From Manduca sexta (Eukaryota > Arthropoda > Insecta > Lepidoptera > Sphingidae): a stretch of DNA of 64,000 nucleotides. Position 1 is the first letter of the stretch; each line of letters opens with the position of its first letter. Made by a program: the position numbers and the translations under genes. The stretch lies in assembly GCF_014839805.1 (NCBI RefSeq), contig NC_051124.1, positions 2,480,001-2,544,000 on the forward strand, given 5' to 3'. The notes under the pieces were generated by a model. That model was given only the letters and a program-made list of their open reading frames with translations, made no database searches and was not told the origin of the DNA. This document shows positions 23,283 to 34,845 of the stretch, piece by piece.

Positions 23283-26097
23283 AGTAGTTTAAGTACCGAA
23301 GATAGAATGAGGAACTTTTTATCCCAATAATACACTGTTATTATAAAAATTAATTCTGGAGAACGATTCGCGCCGTTAGCTACTAATTTTTGTAAATTAA
23401 AGTATATATACAAAATTATAGAGCATGCCAAACAATAAAGGTCACTATTCCAACGTGATAAAACAAAAAAAGCATTGTTCCAGTTAAAACGATGTCAGAC
23501 TTAAATTGCAATGTTTATGAATTATTTTCACAGTCACAACCCAGTTACAACTAACAGTAATTACGTATATTAATTTTGTAATTAGACGAAGAATTATTTG
23601 CCAATCGTGTTTACGTGTGTTTACACGACTTTAAATAGACCTTTTTTAGAAGTATGGTGGTAAAGCGTACTTGTTTTAATGCTTGTACTGTTTTGTTTAC
23701 TTTTTTCACAAATATCTACATAAATACCATATTACGTTAAGCAGGGATAAACAGAGGTATAACGAATCCACATTCGCCATTCACATCCATAATTCGCATA
23801 CAATTCCAGACTAATACTCAGCAGAAAATCCCGTTATCATTCTATTTCACTCAGGAATCAGATTCTCGGATTTGAGACCGATTCTTCTTCTTTATCCTCT
23901 GATATGTACATCAGTTGTACTGCATATATAAGACGACTACGCCACTGAGACAGTCGAAATACTTTCCACTGTACAATCTATCATTTATGAATCTATCAAA
24001 GCATGGATTAAATCATTACATTTACATATCATCAATCATTACATTATACATCAAAATAACAAATTATTATATGTCAGTATTTTATAACATAAGCCACACT
24101 TTCCACGACATACAGAGAGTGCGTTCCCGAGAAATCGTGAAACTATCAATCGGCGAGATTTCTACAGCGCACTGGTTAAGGAAGTTTCCACGACTCACAT
24201 CGCACTGTGGTACTGTCTATAATTTATGTTTAAATGATACCATTCTGTAGACATATGTACACTGTAGTCTGTATTCTGTAGACATGAATGACCGGTCGGA
24301 GAAGTATCATTGTTCGACAGAAAACGAATTACATACGACAACATGCTGTTGCATTGTATGCTATTGGGATAGTTATAGACGTAGGCAGCTTTCAACTCAG
24401 GGAAAGTGGGAGGTGGGGATGGTATTGTTGAATCTCAAATTTGATCCAAGGAGGCAAAATGGAAATTTCGTACACTTAAATCCCAATATTTCAACACATT
24501 ATACAAGTACCTAAACGTACCAGGGGAGGACACTTCGATTCCATTCAATAATTGTATTCAATCCACATGCCTTCCCCAGCCACTCCTAGGTACGCTCATG
24601 ATCATGGTAAACGATGGTGAGATTTGGATTATTCTTCTAAAGGTACAATATTCGAAAGCCGAAACCAAACACAAAACAAGCAACATAGTATATTCACATT
24701 CGACTATGACATTGTCCCAATTAATTATAATTGACATAAGCTCGTCCTTTATTCCGATAACAAAATGTCGTCTGAAAGTTATCATGACATCCATCAGGTC
24801 ATGTTTTAAAATTTATAATTTATAATAACCCTAATGATTATAAAATTTGCAAATATTCTGTTACGCCCCACTCAAAACTATCGCCGTATTGGTAATGCTA
24901 TGGCAGGTCCAACGTCTAATAGCATTAATTAATTATCTAAGTGTAGAGTAGATTGTGCTACTGCCGCGACTTGTCGCACTCATTTTGCAATAGCATTAAA
25001 TTATAATTAACATTAGGCCTTTAGCGGTGGCATTATTTTTGGTAGCATTTTATTCCACACCTTTTTTTCCAGTTTAATGCCTTTTTAACGCATCATTATA
25101 GTATAAGGGCATATAGAGCTTTTGTCCTTAGGTCGCACCAACCAGCGGCTCCAAACGCTAAGAAAGGTTAAAGGTCTCCACTGATCCCTGGCGGCGAAGG
25201 CCCCTAGGTGCCAGCAGCGCACTTAGCACCTCATTAAGGAAAAAATTACTGTATTTAAAGTACATCCCCCATTTAAATATTTCAATCAGTAAGACATGTT
25301 CACTCCGATTCTTTAATATAGGAATATAACTATTAAATACCTCTTCTGTTATTTTTCTCTAAAAACAGAGACAACGTGCTTTTGTCACAGCGGGCGTCGG
25401 AAGCGATTATTTATAAATGCAGTGTTTCAGTGTTAGATAAAATTTAATTTGGATAAATTTCGCTAATATAAGTATTTTAGTATTATTGGTGTAGGGGGCG
25501 CCAAAAGTTGATCTCGCTTCAACCTAAATCTGGTAGCGGGCCGGCAATGACCTCGTGCTTGTGCGTTTTGGCTCCACGTGATGTTGCCGATCTTGGATAG
25601 GGATTGCAAGGGCTATTGTAATTTAAAACATGTTCAATACGAGTTCAAGTTCTTGACGTCATCTGTGGAACAGTTGACATTAAATTGTATACTATATAGA
25701 TTATATAATAAGGTTTCTATCTAATAATCATACATTAAACCACTACATAAAGTAATTACTTCTGAATTTATAACCTTGGCTGACTTGTACTCCGCCTGGA
25801 CGGCTCGAGCAGGTCTTATAATGTTATTCATTGAACTAGTATGTACACGGTTCAAGGTAAGGGCTATATAAATGGCATTAAGTAAGAATTTCTTTGTATA
25901 ATTAAAAACAAATACAATATTTTCGCTTTTTGAAATTCTCCAAAACGTTTCGCTTAACATAAAGCATGTTAATTCAAATAAGAATTCGAAAGGTACATTA
26001 AAAACGATTTAACGAACAATTAAATTCACTGTTGTTCATTTTTACACCCGTTAGTGATTATCATTGCCGGAATGATAATAGTCAAACTTTGTCAAAT
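23283..26097. other. Unassigned sequence with one LINE-tail fragment
   Basis: 23745-23880 resembles, on the minus strand, the repeat tail also seen at 31266-31440. Segments 25120-25250 and 25490-25610 are GC-richer ('ctggcggcgaaggcccctag'; 'ggtagcgggccggcaatgac') and look like old transposon pieces. A TGACGTCA octamer lies at 25654-25661. No gene was recognised. Confidence 0.5.
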
Positions 26098-26168
26098 TCG
26101 CCGTTTCGAACCCAGGACCTCAGAGCGCTGCCGTACCGCGCATGCAGCTTAACTACGCCACCGAAACA
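26098..26168 (-). repeat. tRNA-like SINE head
   Basis: On the minus strand: a box-A-like 'ggtggcgtagttaagctgc', then GGTACGGCAGCGCTCTGAGG and a box-B GGTTCGAAACG. The spacing is tRNA-like but a cloverleaf is not convincing, so it is read as the promoter part of a SINE rather than a tRNA gene. Confidence 0.6.
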
Positions 26169-26937
26169 ATTTTAGATTAGGTTGACATTAAAACAAATAT
26201 TTCTATAAAGCGAAGAGTCAAACAACGTGCCATAAAGTTCATATACAATAACTTATGGAAAAATACATACATATCACTTCCGTATTAACCATTAGCCAAG
26301 TAAAGAAACCTGTAGTCAATGCCACGGGAATACATTCCGATACACAAAGAGCGTTTGAACTAATATGCGTAACTAGGTATTTATTAGCGAAACAAATTAT
26401 AGTAGTTACATAAAGTAAAACACTTTACAAAACTGGGAACTTGTAAACCGTGTTATAACCGATTTTCGGAAAGGTTCATAATTTTTTTTAAAAGAAATTC
26501 CCTTCATTAATTACCGAGTTTTGAGGTAACAAACATAAAAAAAAGAGAATGAATACACGTCGAATTGATAACCTCCTTTTTTGAAGTCTATTAAAAACAT
26601 GCATACGGAGGGTAAACAGTTAGATTGATTCATAATTCTGATTTTATAGCATCCATTAGTCAATTCATACGTGATATTTTTTCTATGTATTGTCATTCAT
26701 AACATAATCGTATCTTCAGCATTTAGCATTCATTGATATACAGCAATCTGGCGCGTGATCTACATGGTATTTGTTACTACGTGTTATGTCCATAGTTTTA
26801 TGCCGAATTTCTAAAATTTTTAACTCGTCATAGCTTTGTCATTTTCACACAATAAAAAATTCTGTCTTCACATTTATAATGTTACCTCTTCTACATATCC
26901 CATTCATTTTTGTAATATAAACTTTTTGCATATACAT

Positions 26938-27057
26938 CAGTGGCGAAAGGTGAAATTTTTTTCTCAAAGGGAACCCATCACAACATAAATCGTTCTAATG
27001 ACAAATAATTTTACATAAAGCCAGCAGGAATCGGCTTATATAGACCCTTCACCATTG
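26938..27057. mobile_element. hAT-type MITE, CAGTGGC family, copy 2
   Basis: Left end CAGTGGCGAAAGGTGAAATT, right end CCCTTCACCATTG. Interior has 'cagcaggaatcggc'. Flanking octamers match at only 4 of 8 positions, so the duplication has decayed. 'attcactgctgggcataagc' just to the right starts another repeat fragment (27058-27130). Confidence 0.65.
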
Positions 27058-27349
27058 GTATATTCACTGCTGGGCATAAGCCTCCTTTCCGACTGAGAAG
27101 GATTAAGCCTTTATTGTAAAATCCTACTTAACTAAACACGGATAGGATCAACGCACGGCCGTGACAAACAGTACAACAAACATGATTATTAGAGTTATAG
27201 TATCAATGGTTGCCTAACAAAACGTCGCAGACAATAAGAGTGGGTGCGATTGTGTTCAGGAGACATGGCATTGGTCGCGGATGTTGGAGGTCGCTGGAAA
27301 TGGGGACATCTAATGATAAAGGTAGGAGCCAATATGGTGGCACAAAAAT

Positions 27350-27703
27350 TATATAGGACAAACAAAAAGAAATATAGGGACCCGCGTAAAAGAACATATA
27401 GCTGACGTGAAACACCGACGCTCTACGAAGTCTGCAGTCGCTGAACATTCTGAAGGAGGCTCCAATCATTATTTGCGATTAGACAAGCCACAAATCCTTG
27501 CCAAAGAACACCGATTCCTGCCTAGGATGATTCGCGAGGCTATTGAAATTAAAAACACCCAAATTTCAATAGGGAAGATGGTTGGAAGCTTGCACAAGCC
27601 TGGGATCCTGTTCTACATTTAATTAAATCGGATCCCAAAAGACCGGCTGCCAGACCTCAAGACACTGTGAGCTCATTCTGCGTAGATCGGACCGTCAACA
27701 GAT
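27350..27703 (+). pseudogene. Penelope-like element, GIY-YIG endonuclease C-terminus (fragment)
   Basis: Penelope-like retroelements carry a reverse transcriptase followed by a GIY-YIG endonuclease. Seen here: YIGQTKRNIGTRVKEHIADV at the start of the fragment, then KSAVAEHS, then the EHRFLPRMIREAIEIKK block, all characteristic of the domain's second half. The first frame is open from 27350 until about 27555, where a one-base loss in an A-run shifts it; the neighbouring frame continues with a WKLAQAWDPVLHLI stretch to a TAA at 27701-27703. The reverse transcriptase is absent, so this is a 5'-truncated, inactive copy. It lies in the large intron, antisense to SH2D4. Confidence 0.85.
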
Positions 27704-28005
27704 AAAAAAATTTTAAAAAGTTGTATATTTGAAAAATGTAGGTAGATATTGTAACTTTGACTTTACGGATGAACAACACCTCAGTCCCCCCCGTGACCAT
27801 GAAGGCTGCAAAGTCTTCGAAACGTCGGGAGAAAATAATAATATTAAAAAAAACCGCGATAAAATCCGTTTAAATAGTTTTTAGTTTTTATTTCAACTTA
27901 AGTTAATCCAAGATATGGTCTATCTGTGTGCCAAATTTCATCCAAATCCGTTCAGCTGTTTCTGCGTTTACTTCTAACAAACATCGAAACATTTTACATC
28001 CTTTT
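27704..28005 (+). repeat. Penelope-like 3' UTR/tail and adjoining repeat
   Basis: The tail has 'ccgtgaccatgaaggctgc', 'gtcttcgaaacgtcgggag' and ends 'accgcgataaaatccg' at about 27872. Related pieces occur at 37148-37230 and 60048-60095. The next 110 bp ('ccaaatttcatccaaatccg') are a generic repeat block. Confidence 0.7.
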
Positions 28006-28894
28006 CATCGTTTTCGAACTTTATAACTTAATTTTATACTTACTCAAACTCATCATAACTCAGTAACTGTATGAAATTAAACAAAAACAGCAAATCGAGA
28101 AGCGAAATTTAATACTAAACTGTTGATTGCAATCTACGGTTTCAGGTCTAAAGTGATTTACCTTTCCTCACTTCTTTCCCACCTCTTAAAAGTTTATAGC
28201 CTTTACTATCTCACTATTAAGGTGCTATATAGGTACTAATATCGTATACACGGGCACCTACTGGAGCCCTTGATATTTGCACCCACTAAAAAAACTAAAT
28301 ATATCAACTTTAAACTAAAATTACATCGATATATATATATATGTATTACGTACTAGATTTGGCGTTCCGAACATTCACTGTGTGCAATTGTATTGAACTG
28401 CAATCCATTCAAACTGACTTTAGTATGGTCAATATTGACAGCTTGTGTTTGTGTTTGTGGCGCTCATGACATAAGAGCTCGAGTCTAAGTGTAAACCTGA
28501 ATTTGAATAAAAAATATAAGTCAAATAAGTAAAATTATTTGTTGTTCAAATAAATAAATAGGTTATAACAGTGACGTTTTGGTTACCATTTTAGTTCAAA
28601 CAAATAGTTTATATAGATGTTCGTCACGTAGAATATACGTCTATGTAGAATTACATCGCATTCAAAACAATTCGCATGCGGAAAGCGTAATTATCTCCAG
28701 CGCTATCACAAGTCACCTGTTATCGATCGTGTTGCGCCAGATGAAGAGTACGCGATATGTCACGTATTGTTTATCACTTAACACTACTCCGATGGTCATA
28801 CATTCCAGTGACGAAGGAGATATTCGGAAAGGGTACTCGACGCAACATATAAGTGATAATAATTTACATAAATAGGGATGGATCAAATATATAA
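28006..28894. other. Unassigned sequence
   Basis: AT-rich, with an (AT)n run at 28329-28341. A 98-codon open frame at 28579-28875 (+) shows no recognisable domain. Confidence 0.5.
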
Positions 28895-29013
28895 ATACAC
28901 ACTGCTGCTTTACGGCAGAAATAGACATTGCGGTGGTACCTACCCAGGCGGACTGTCACATATGAGAAACCTACCACCAGTAAACCCTTCGTTAATATGG
29001 ACCCTTTGCCATT
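28895..29013 (+). repeat. Family-B repeat 3' part, plus a fragment of the CAGTGGC MITE
   Basis: 'ctgctgctttacggcagaaa', 'attgcggtggtacctaccca' and 'ggcggactgtcacatatgag' match the end of family B (full copy at 60875-61165), ending 'ctaccaccagta'. It is followed at once by 'atggaccctttgccattg', the right end of the hAT-type MITE. Confidence 0.7.
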
Positions 29014-29184
29014 GATAAATACCATTATTCAAGTATTAAGTTGAAAGAATTGTATTGGAATAATCTGTTTACTGCTAGGAGATGGGGAATTGCTTCCCTC
29101 TTAGACCATCTTTCGATATCTTAATTTAACTCATTGAAAACACAAAACATGATACCTTCTGGAATGTTTCTATTTATATATTCT

Positions 29185-29372
29185 AGACTAGGTTTTCCCT
29201 GCGGCTCCTCTCTGAAAAAGATTTTCCGGGATAAATATTGTTCCCAGATAAGAAATTGCCTATAGCACTTAGGAGTAACGTAGCTACCTATTAGTGAAAA
29301 AAATCTAATTCTATTTAGCCGTTCCTGAGATGAGCGTATTCAAACAAACAAAATCTTTTTATAATACTAGCT
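29185..29372 (+). repeat. ACTAGCTTTTGC-type repeat, complete short copy, followed by a second start
   Basis: Starts 'ctaggttttccctgcggctc' and ends 'cgttcctgagatgagcgtat' plus 'tcaaacaaacaaaatctttt'. It thus links the usual 5' end with the 3' end seen after the tandem array at 36036-36090. A second copy starts at 29369 ('actagctttaactccaggca') and is cut off near 29460. Confidence 0.75.
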
Positions 29373-29460
29373 TTAACTCCAGGCATCGCCCGCGTGAATG
29401 ACTTCTCTGGAATAAAAGTCTGTATATTTTCCAGGGATAGAAAGTATATGGGCGGCAGCC

Positions 29461-30002
29461 TCTTAGGGACGACATATTGCAGAGGACGCTCACTCGATTT
29501 AATTAATCATTCGTTTATTTAACTTTAGTGCTTAATACAAACAAATGCAAAATTATAAGTATTTGAGAAACCTACATACATACATATATAAATCTACCTA
29601 CATGGGACGGTGGAAGTAAAGTGGCCTACACTCATAAAAATATAAATCCGGCACTGCACATATGTTTTTAAAGCAGAAAAAACAAATACGGGTCGTTCGT
29701 GCCACGCGTGACCGAGAGGGTTGACACGTCAATAACGGTAATAGCTCGATCAGCTCATTATGTGAAATGCACCACGTACGAGACGTTTTGTAACTGTTAT
29801 CGGCTAGTTAGAGTGAATAAACTTGATAAATTTATCTACGACGTATTTTTGAAAATATTTTGTATCATAATTTATTTGCATACTAAATAGTTGCTGTGTT
29901 AACTGACTTCGAAAAAGAAGATTCACATATTAAGGATTTTTTATGTTTATTAATTTATGGGCTTTAGATTTAGTAGTCCTTTTCAGATATTGCAAATCTA
30001 TA
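29461..30002. other. Unassigned sequence
   Basis: No gene or recognised repeat was identified. Confidence 0.5.
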
Positions 30003-30250
30003 ATTTATAATAATATCAGTCCTGTATTACATACTGTCCCAGTGCTGGGCACGGGCCTCTACTACTGAGAGGGTTGACGAGGTATACCCACCTACCTACT
30101 ACCCTCGGCAGTCGACACTATTATACCGGCCTATTGGATCCGGATATACACCTACTGATCCCGAGCGCGACATACTTACGTGGGCTTTTGCAGGTTCAAA
30201 CACCTTAGGTACGGTGGTCGCTATCCAGGCGGATATAAAATATATCCTCC
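30003..30250. repeat. SINE-1 3' fragment (minus) joined to family-A copy A3 (plus)
   Basis: 30003-30088 is the minus-strand 3' end of the tRNA-SINE ('cagtgctgggcacgggcctc'). From 30100 the 5'-truncated family-A copy runs ('cggcagtcgacactattata' to 'gcggatataaaatatatcc'). The two are fused with about 10 bp between them. Confidence 0.75.
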
Positions 30251-31265
30251 TACCAAACAGAGTTCCTGAAACCGTTACCGTAGCCTGCATTAGTTCGTAT
30301 TTCCACCTTGCACCTTGTTGACGACAATTTATAAATAAATGCCGATCCAGTTTGCCTCTCATTGTCACACGGACATGAAAACACGTCTCAGGTGACAATT
30401 ACTGACGTAAAGTCTTTACACTTTCTCCGACGTTAGTGAAAACTATGCATTTCACTGCGCTTTACCGTTTATGACATAACCGTTTAGTCGACCAGACGCG
30501 GTAATGTATTGGATTATTGAATCTTTAGCATTTTGTTTTTTCAATGAAGATATATTAGAAACCATAAGTGACGTGTTAACCGGATTATACAAAGAAGGAA
30601 GGATTATGTTTTTCTTCTGTGGAATGCTTGTAAATAAATTTCTGGTGTTGTTCGAACGAAGCAAAAACAAATTAATAGAAAGAATACTCGTGTATAATTC
30701 TTATAGCTTATATAAGATTGTGGCGAAGAAAATTGTTGAAATACAGCGAAAAAAACAATTTTTTACAGAGTTTCAGACCATGAATGACATAGCATTTGTT
30801 CCGTCAATTCTACAAATCTGAAGCGAAAGTAAAAGGAGGAAAATGTAATTAATAATTACGGCCAAAAATGCTGGAACGAAATTGAAAAAAATTATCAGCA
30901 TTACAATAATTACTTACTTTCCTTTTTAGCTCATTATAACATGCGTTATCAAAATTATTACATACGATAGCCTAGCTAATGCTAAAGACCTGTGTTTTGG
31001 AGTAATATCTCACGGCACGCAGGCCTCCGTAATTTTGCCGCGAAAGAGTAATGTAATACGCTACTAATTACCTGCGCTACGCGGCCATGAATCTTGATAC
31101 TCGGTTTATTGTGATTGTTATGAAATTGAATAATTATCCCGTATTTACTTTCACGAGAAATTTTATGATACGTGCATCGTACCTACCTGAAAATTACCCT
31201 CTTACAACCGTTAATAAATATTTTAATTAAATTCGATTCAATCCCCGTATCGACCTAAGAATGTA
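30251..31265. other. Unassigned sequence
   Basis: A 105-codon open frame at 30504-30821 (+) is rich in F, I and K and has no recognised domain or codon signature; treated as chance. 31010-31090 is GC-richer, with no match. Confidence 0.5.
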
Positions 31266-31440
31266 TGGTATTGAGTCCAGCGTGTGGAATTTGTATCCGA
31301 TATGTCGATAGGCTGGCCCCTATCACATCATAGGACGTTATACACATAGCGGTAATTGGTACATCAGTTGCACCTCTGCCTACACCTCAAGAGATGAAAG
31401 GCGTGCGTGTGTGTGCTATTTTGACACTTTCTTACTCTCA
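31266..31440 (+). repeat. LINE-type 3' tail repeat (family T)
   Basis: 'ccgatatgtcgataggctgg', 'cagttgcacctctgcctaca', 'gatgaaaggcgtg' then (GT)n. Inverted copies lie at 50345-50500, 56632-56750 and 23745-23880; shorter tail relatives at 47590-47645 (+) and 49285-49410 (-). The family is known from many lepidopteran genomes; clade not assigned. Confidence 0.6.
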
Positions 31441-31638
31441 AATTTGTACAGACATACGCGTATAAATTTTCCTAATGCATGATTAAGTTTGAACTAATAT
31501 GCCTATCTAATCTATCTAGATATCTTAAACAAACTAGCGTTTATGATGCAAAAATATCTATCGTCGCTGTCATATCAAAACGTCGTATGTTTAAATACCC
31601 TATTTTAGGAAACACAAAGAATTTTTGTTTTATAGTAC

Positions 31639-31940
31639 TACTAGCGACCCGCCCCGGCTTCGCACGGGTGCAATGCTGATACTAAATACACTACAGAAAA
31701 ACTGTGAACGTTGTATATAAAAACATAGCGGCCCGCTCTGTCTTCGCACGGGTATAACATAACAAAGTAACAGTATTTCTCCACTATTTAATGGATGTTA
31801 TTATACATATAAACCTTCCTCTTGAATCACTCTATCCATTAAAAAAACCGCATCAAAATCCGTTGCGTAGTTTTAAAGGTTTAAGCATACAAAGGGACAT
31901 AGGGACAGAGAAAACGACTTTGTTTTTTACTATGTAGTTA
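31639..31940 (+). repeat. CTAGCGACCCGCC element, plus-strand arm of an inverted pair
   Basis: Starts 'ctagcgacccgccccggctt', carries an internal partial duplication (two 'cttcgcacgggt' segments 87 bp apart) and ends 'ttttttactatgtagtta'. The inverted copy at 34012-34310 differs at only about a dozen positions in 300, by eye. Confidence 0.85.
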
Positions 31941-31988
31941 TGTGTAAAAATAATTTATTTGTTTCGGAAAGGGCATAACTTTACTACG

Positions 31989-32117
31989 CAGTGGCAAAAG
32001 GTGCATATAACCTGATTTCTGCCAGCATCCCTTTATATAGAATTTCTGTAGAATATAATTATCATCAGAACGATTTGCTGTTGTGTGTCGTTTTGAAACA
32101 TATCACCTTTGCCACTG
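31989..32117. mobile_element. hAT-type MITE, CAGTGGC family, copy 3
   Basis: Left end CAGTGGCAAAAGGTG, right end CACCTTTGCCACTG. Flanks TTACTACG and TTACTGTG match at 6 of 8 positions. 129 bp, with an interior unlike the longer copies. Sits between the two arms of the inverted pair. Confidence 0.75.
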
Positions 32118-34011
32118 TTACTGTGTCTATTCAACCATAATATCCTTAAAAAACATATTGTAAACAAACATTTTGATATGACAGCGACGGTATGCTACGA
32201 TTTGTGAATCAAAAGAAGAATTTGTTTTAAACTGATGTGTTTATACCTATTTAAAGACGGTTGTAAACCAACAACTAAGCAAAATTTGCTGAGAAATTTA
32301 TACAAAGTACATAGTTTGCAGTCTGCATACTGATATGTAAAAATGCTAATATATACGAACTAAGCTAAAGTAATTTTATTTAATTATTGAGTGTGTAGCA
32401 TACGGATACCTATGCCTAATTTGGGTTTATAAAACAGTCAGAATTGTTTTATGCAGATTATGTTTAATACTTTTTATTTAATAATAACATTTATATAATA
32501 TAAATACTTAATTATATTTGTTAAGCCTACGTTGAAACGCGTGAATTTTTATTTGCATTAATTAATTATGTTTTATAGCTTGTGAGTTAACTAAAGTTTC
32601 TCTTAACATAGTAGTAAAATCCGTGCACCTATCAGAAATGGAATAAAAAAAAATTACATTTTCCATTTTTTTATATATATTTGGAGTATAAATTGAAATA
32701 TATCATTTTAAACTCTATTCTTTGATTACATTATTAGTATATAAGTAGATTAGAAAAAAAGATTACTACGACGATTCACAAAAGTAATGATTTTCAATAA
32801 TATAGATTTGAAGTGTGTTTCTTTAGTTAGGATAAAAAAATCTGAGAGAAAACTAAATATATTCTGTGTTTGTCTTTGCACTACATACCTAATTCGAATA
32901 CAATTAGTTTCATATCACCGATAAGTTTTAAAACTCGATAATCTAAAACCTCCTTTAAACTTCCAAAATTAAAAATGATAAAAAAAGTTATGTTCTATAA
33001 TCAAATGTTTACATTAGATAAAATAAATACGCCTTGATACAACCTTGTTTTTGTTTTAGCTTTTAACAATGACGTAATACCCAAAACCGGGCATTTTAAA
33101 TGCCCCAAACACTGCTATTTCTGATCCCACATTATGATACGGGATTATGGCATGGATACCAACTATGATCCGATATTAAAACCGATACTAACCGCCATCT
33201 TGAGTAGTTAGTTCTTGAGTAGAGTGAGTAGTAATAGCGAGAGTGTACCAATAAGAATAAGTTATTTTTAAGGATGTTAAACAAGCTTTCTACTAATTGG
33301 TCCATTTTCAAAATCGATCCAAGGATAGCCATTGGGATTGTTTATAAAATAAGAAGGGTACAACGCAAAGCTCAATGACGTAATAAATGTTAGCGGATGG
33401 TATAAACATTTGTCTCGGTTCGACAATCGAACCCACAGCTCTTCATTCACAAGTAGCCCATCAAGCGTATATTCTGCTGCTTGTAGCCTTTAATAAAAAG
33501 CAGAAATAAAAACTGTTTCAACATGAAAACTTTTCATACAACTTACAGACAGTAGACATACATTAAAAATAATTAAACACGGACAAATAGACAAACAAAC
33601 CCATTTTTTGATAATTATCTGCGATATTTTTAGGTCAAATAACCGATAAGACGCTAAATTAAGGTTTTGATAAAAAATAAGAACTTCGATAACAGTGTAA
33701 ACAAACAAAATGCACCATTATTTAAGTAATTACCTTTTACAATCACGTATGAATCACAAAAAGATAAAATCACTTTTAAGGCCCCTCCCCTGAGCAAGCG
33801 GACTTAAGCATTCGTTCCATACAATGCAAAGATGAATGCTATAATATATAAATTTTAAATCTTTTTAAAAAATTTAAACTACCAAAATGTTCTTTATTAA
33901 TTTGTCTATCTAATAAGTAGGTTGCATATTAATATGTATACTTTAGAAGGAAAAATCGGTATTACAAACTGTCGACACTTCTCAGTCTTGGGAATAACAT
34001 ACATCTTTATC
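32118..34011. other. Unassigned spacer between the inverted arms
   Basis: AT-rich and non-coding. It has a 17-bp palindrome (GGGCATTTTAAATGCCC, 33089-33105) and, at about 33423-33485 on the minus strand, a tRNA-like remnant with box-B-like GGTTCGATTGT. Confidence 0.5.
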
Positions 34012-34310
34012 ACTACATAGTATAAAACAAAGTCGCTTTCTCTGTCCCTATGTCCCTTTGTATGCTTAAACCTTTAAAACTACGCAACGGATTTTCATGC
34101 GGTTTTTTTTAATGGATAGAGTGATTCAAAAGGAAGGTTTATATGTATAATAACATTCATAAAATAGTGGAGGAATACTGTTACTTTGTTATGTTATACC
34201 CGTGCGAATCCCGAGCGGGCCGCTATGTTTTTATATACAACGTTCACAGTTTTCTGTAGTGTATTTAGTATCAGCATTGCACCCGTGCGAAGCCGGGGCG
34301 GGTCGCTAGT
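34012..34310 (-). repeat. CTAGCGACCCGCC element, minus-strand arm of an inverted pair
   Basis: Full-length inverse of 31639-31940. Differences include one-base indels in A-runs and a changed 'ctcgggattcgc' where the other arm reads 'ctctgtcttcgc'. Confidence 0.85.
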
Positions 34311-34562
34311 TTTAATATAAAGTTAGCTCATGTTAGGGGGCATTGTATACGGACACGCTAGCTGATCCCATTGCACCTAATGATAAGTGGAGTTCGGTCC
34401 AATAGAATGTCGACTGACAAAGATTACCCGTCAGCAGTCGACACATTTATTCTGGCTTGTTGAAACCAGATATACAGGCTGATCCCGGAACGCGACACAC
34501 CTACGTGGGCTACTATGACGGGTTTTAACACCTCGGTGATCGCTATCTGACCGAATATAAAA

Positions 34563-34845
34563 TACTAGTTGACCCGACAGATGTTGTCCCGTCTTAACTA
34601 TGAATTTGCAGCGCGCATTCTGTCAATCGCTGACAGAAATTTCAAACAATTGAAAATTACATAAAATTAATATTTTCTTTAAGTTTTCTTAAATTTTCTA
34701 ATTTTCCGCGCAATTTTTTTTTTTCTTTCATATGAACCTTCTGACAATAACAAACACAACAAAAAAAATTGGGAAATCAATCCAGCCGTTCGCGTGATGG
34801 CGTGACCAAGGGAAATAGGTATTCATTTTTATATATATACTAGCT
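34563..34845 (+). repeat. ACTAGTTGACCC-type repeat, copy 2 (inserted in A4)
   Basis: Aligns from its first base with copy 1 (17903-18190): 'gacccgacagatgttgtccc', 'tgaatttgcagcgcgcattc', 'atccagccgttcgcgtgatg'. It breaks off in its terminal 'tttttatatata' where the next element begins; a 'gtatagat' matching its expected end appears at 36082-36089. Confidence 0.8.

Noticed and set aside
23915..24250. 111-codon plus-strand open frame
   Set aside because: No domain, low-complexity Y/I/S-rich content, and no conserved feature nearby.
30504..30821. 105-codon plus-strand open frame
   Set aside because: Composition follows local AT bias, no recognised motif, no supporting signals.
31639..34310. 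LTR retrotransposon
   Set aside because: The arms are inverted, not direct, and the spacer has no gag/pol coding.
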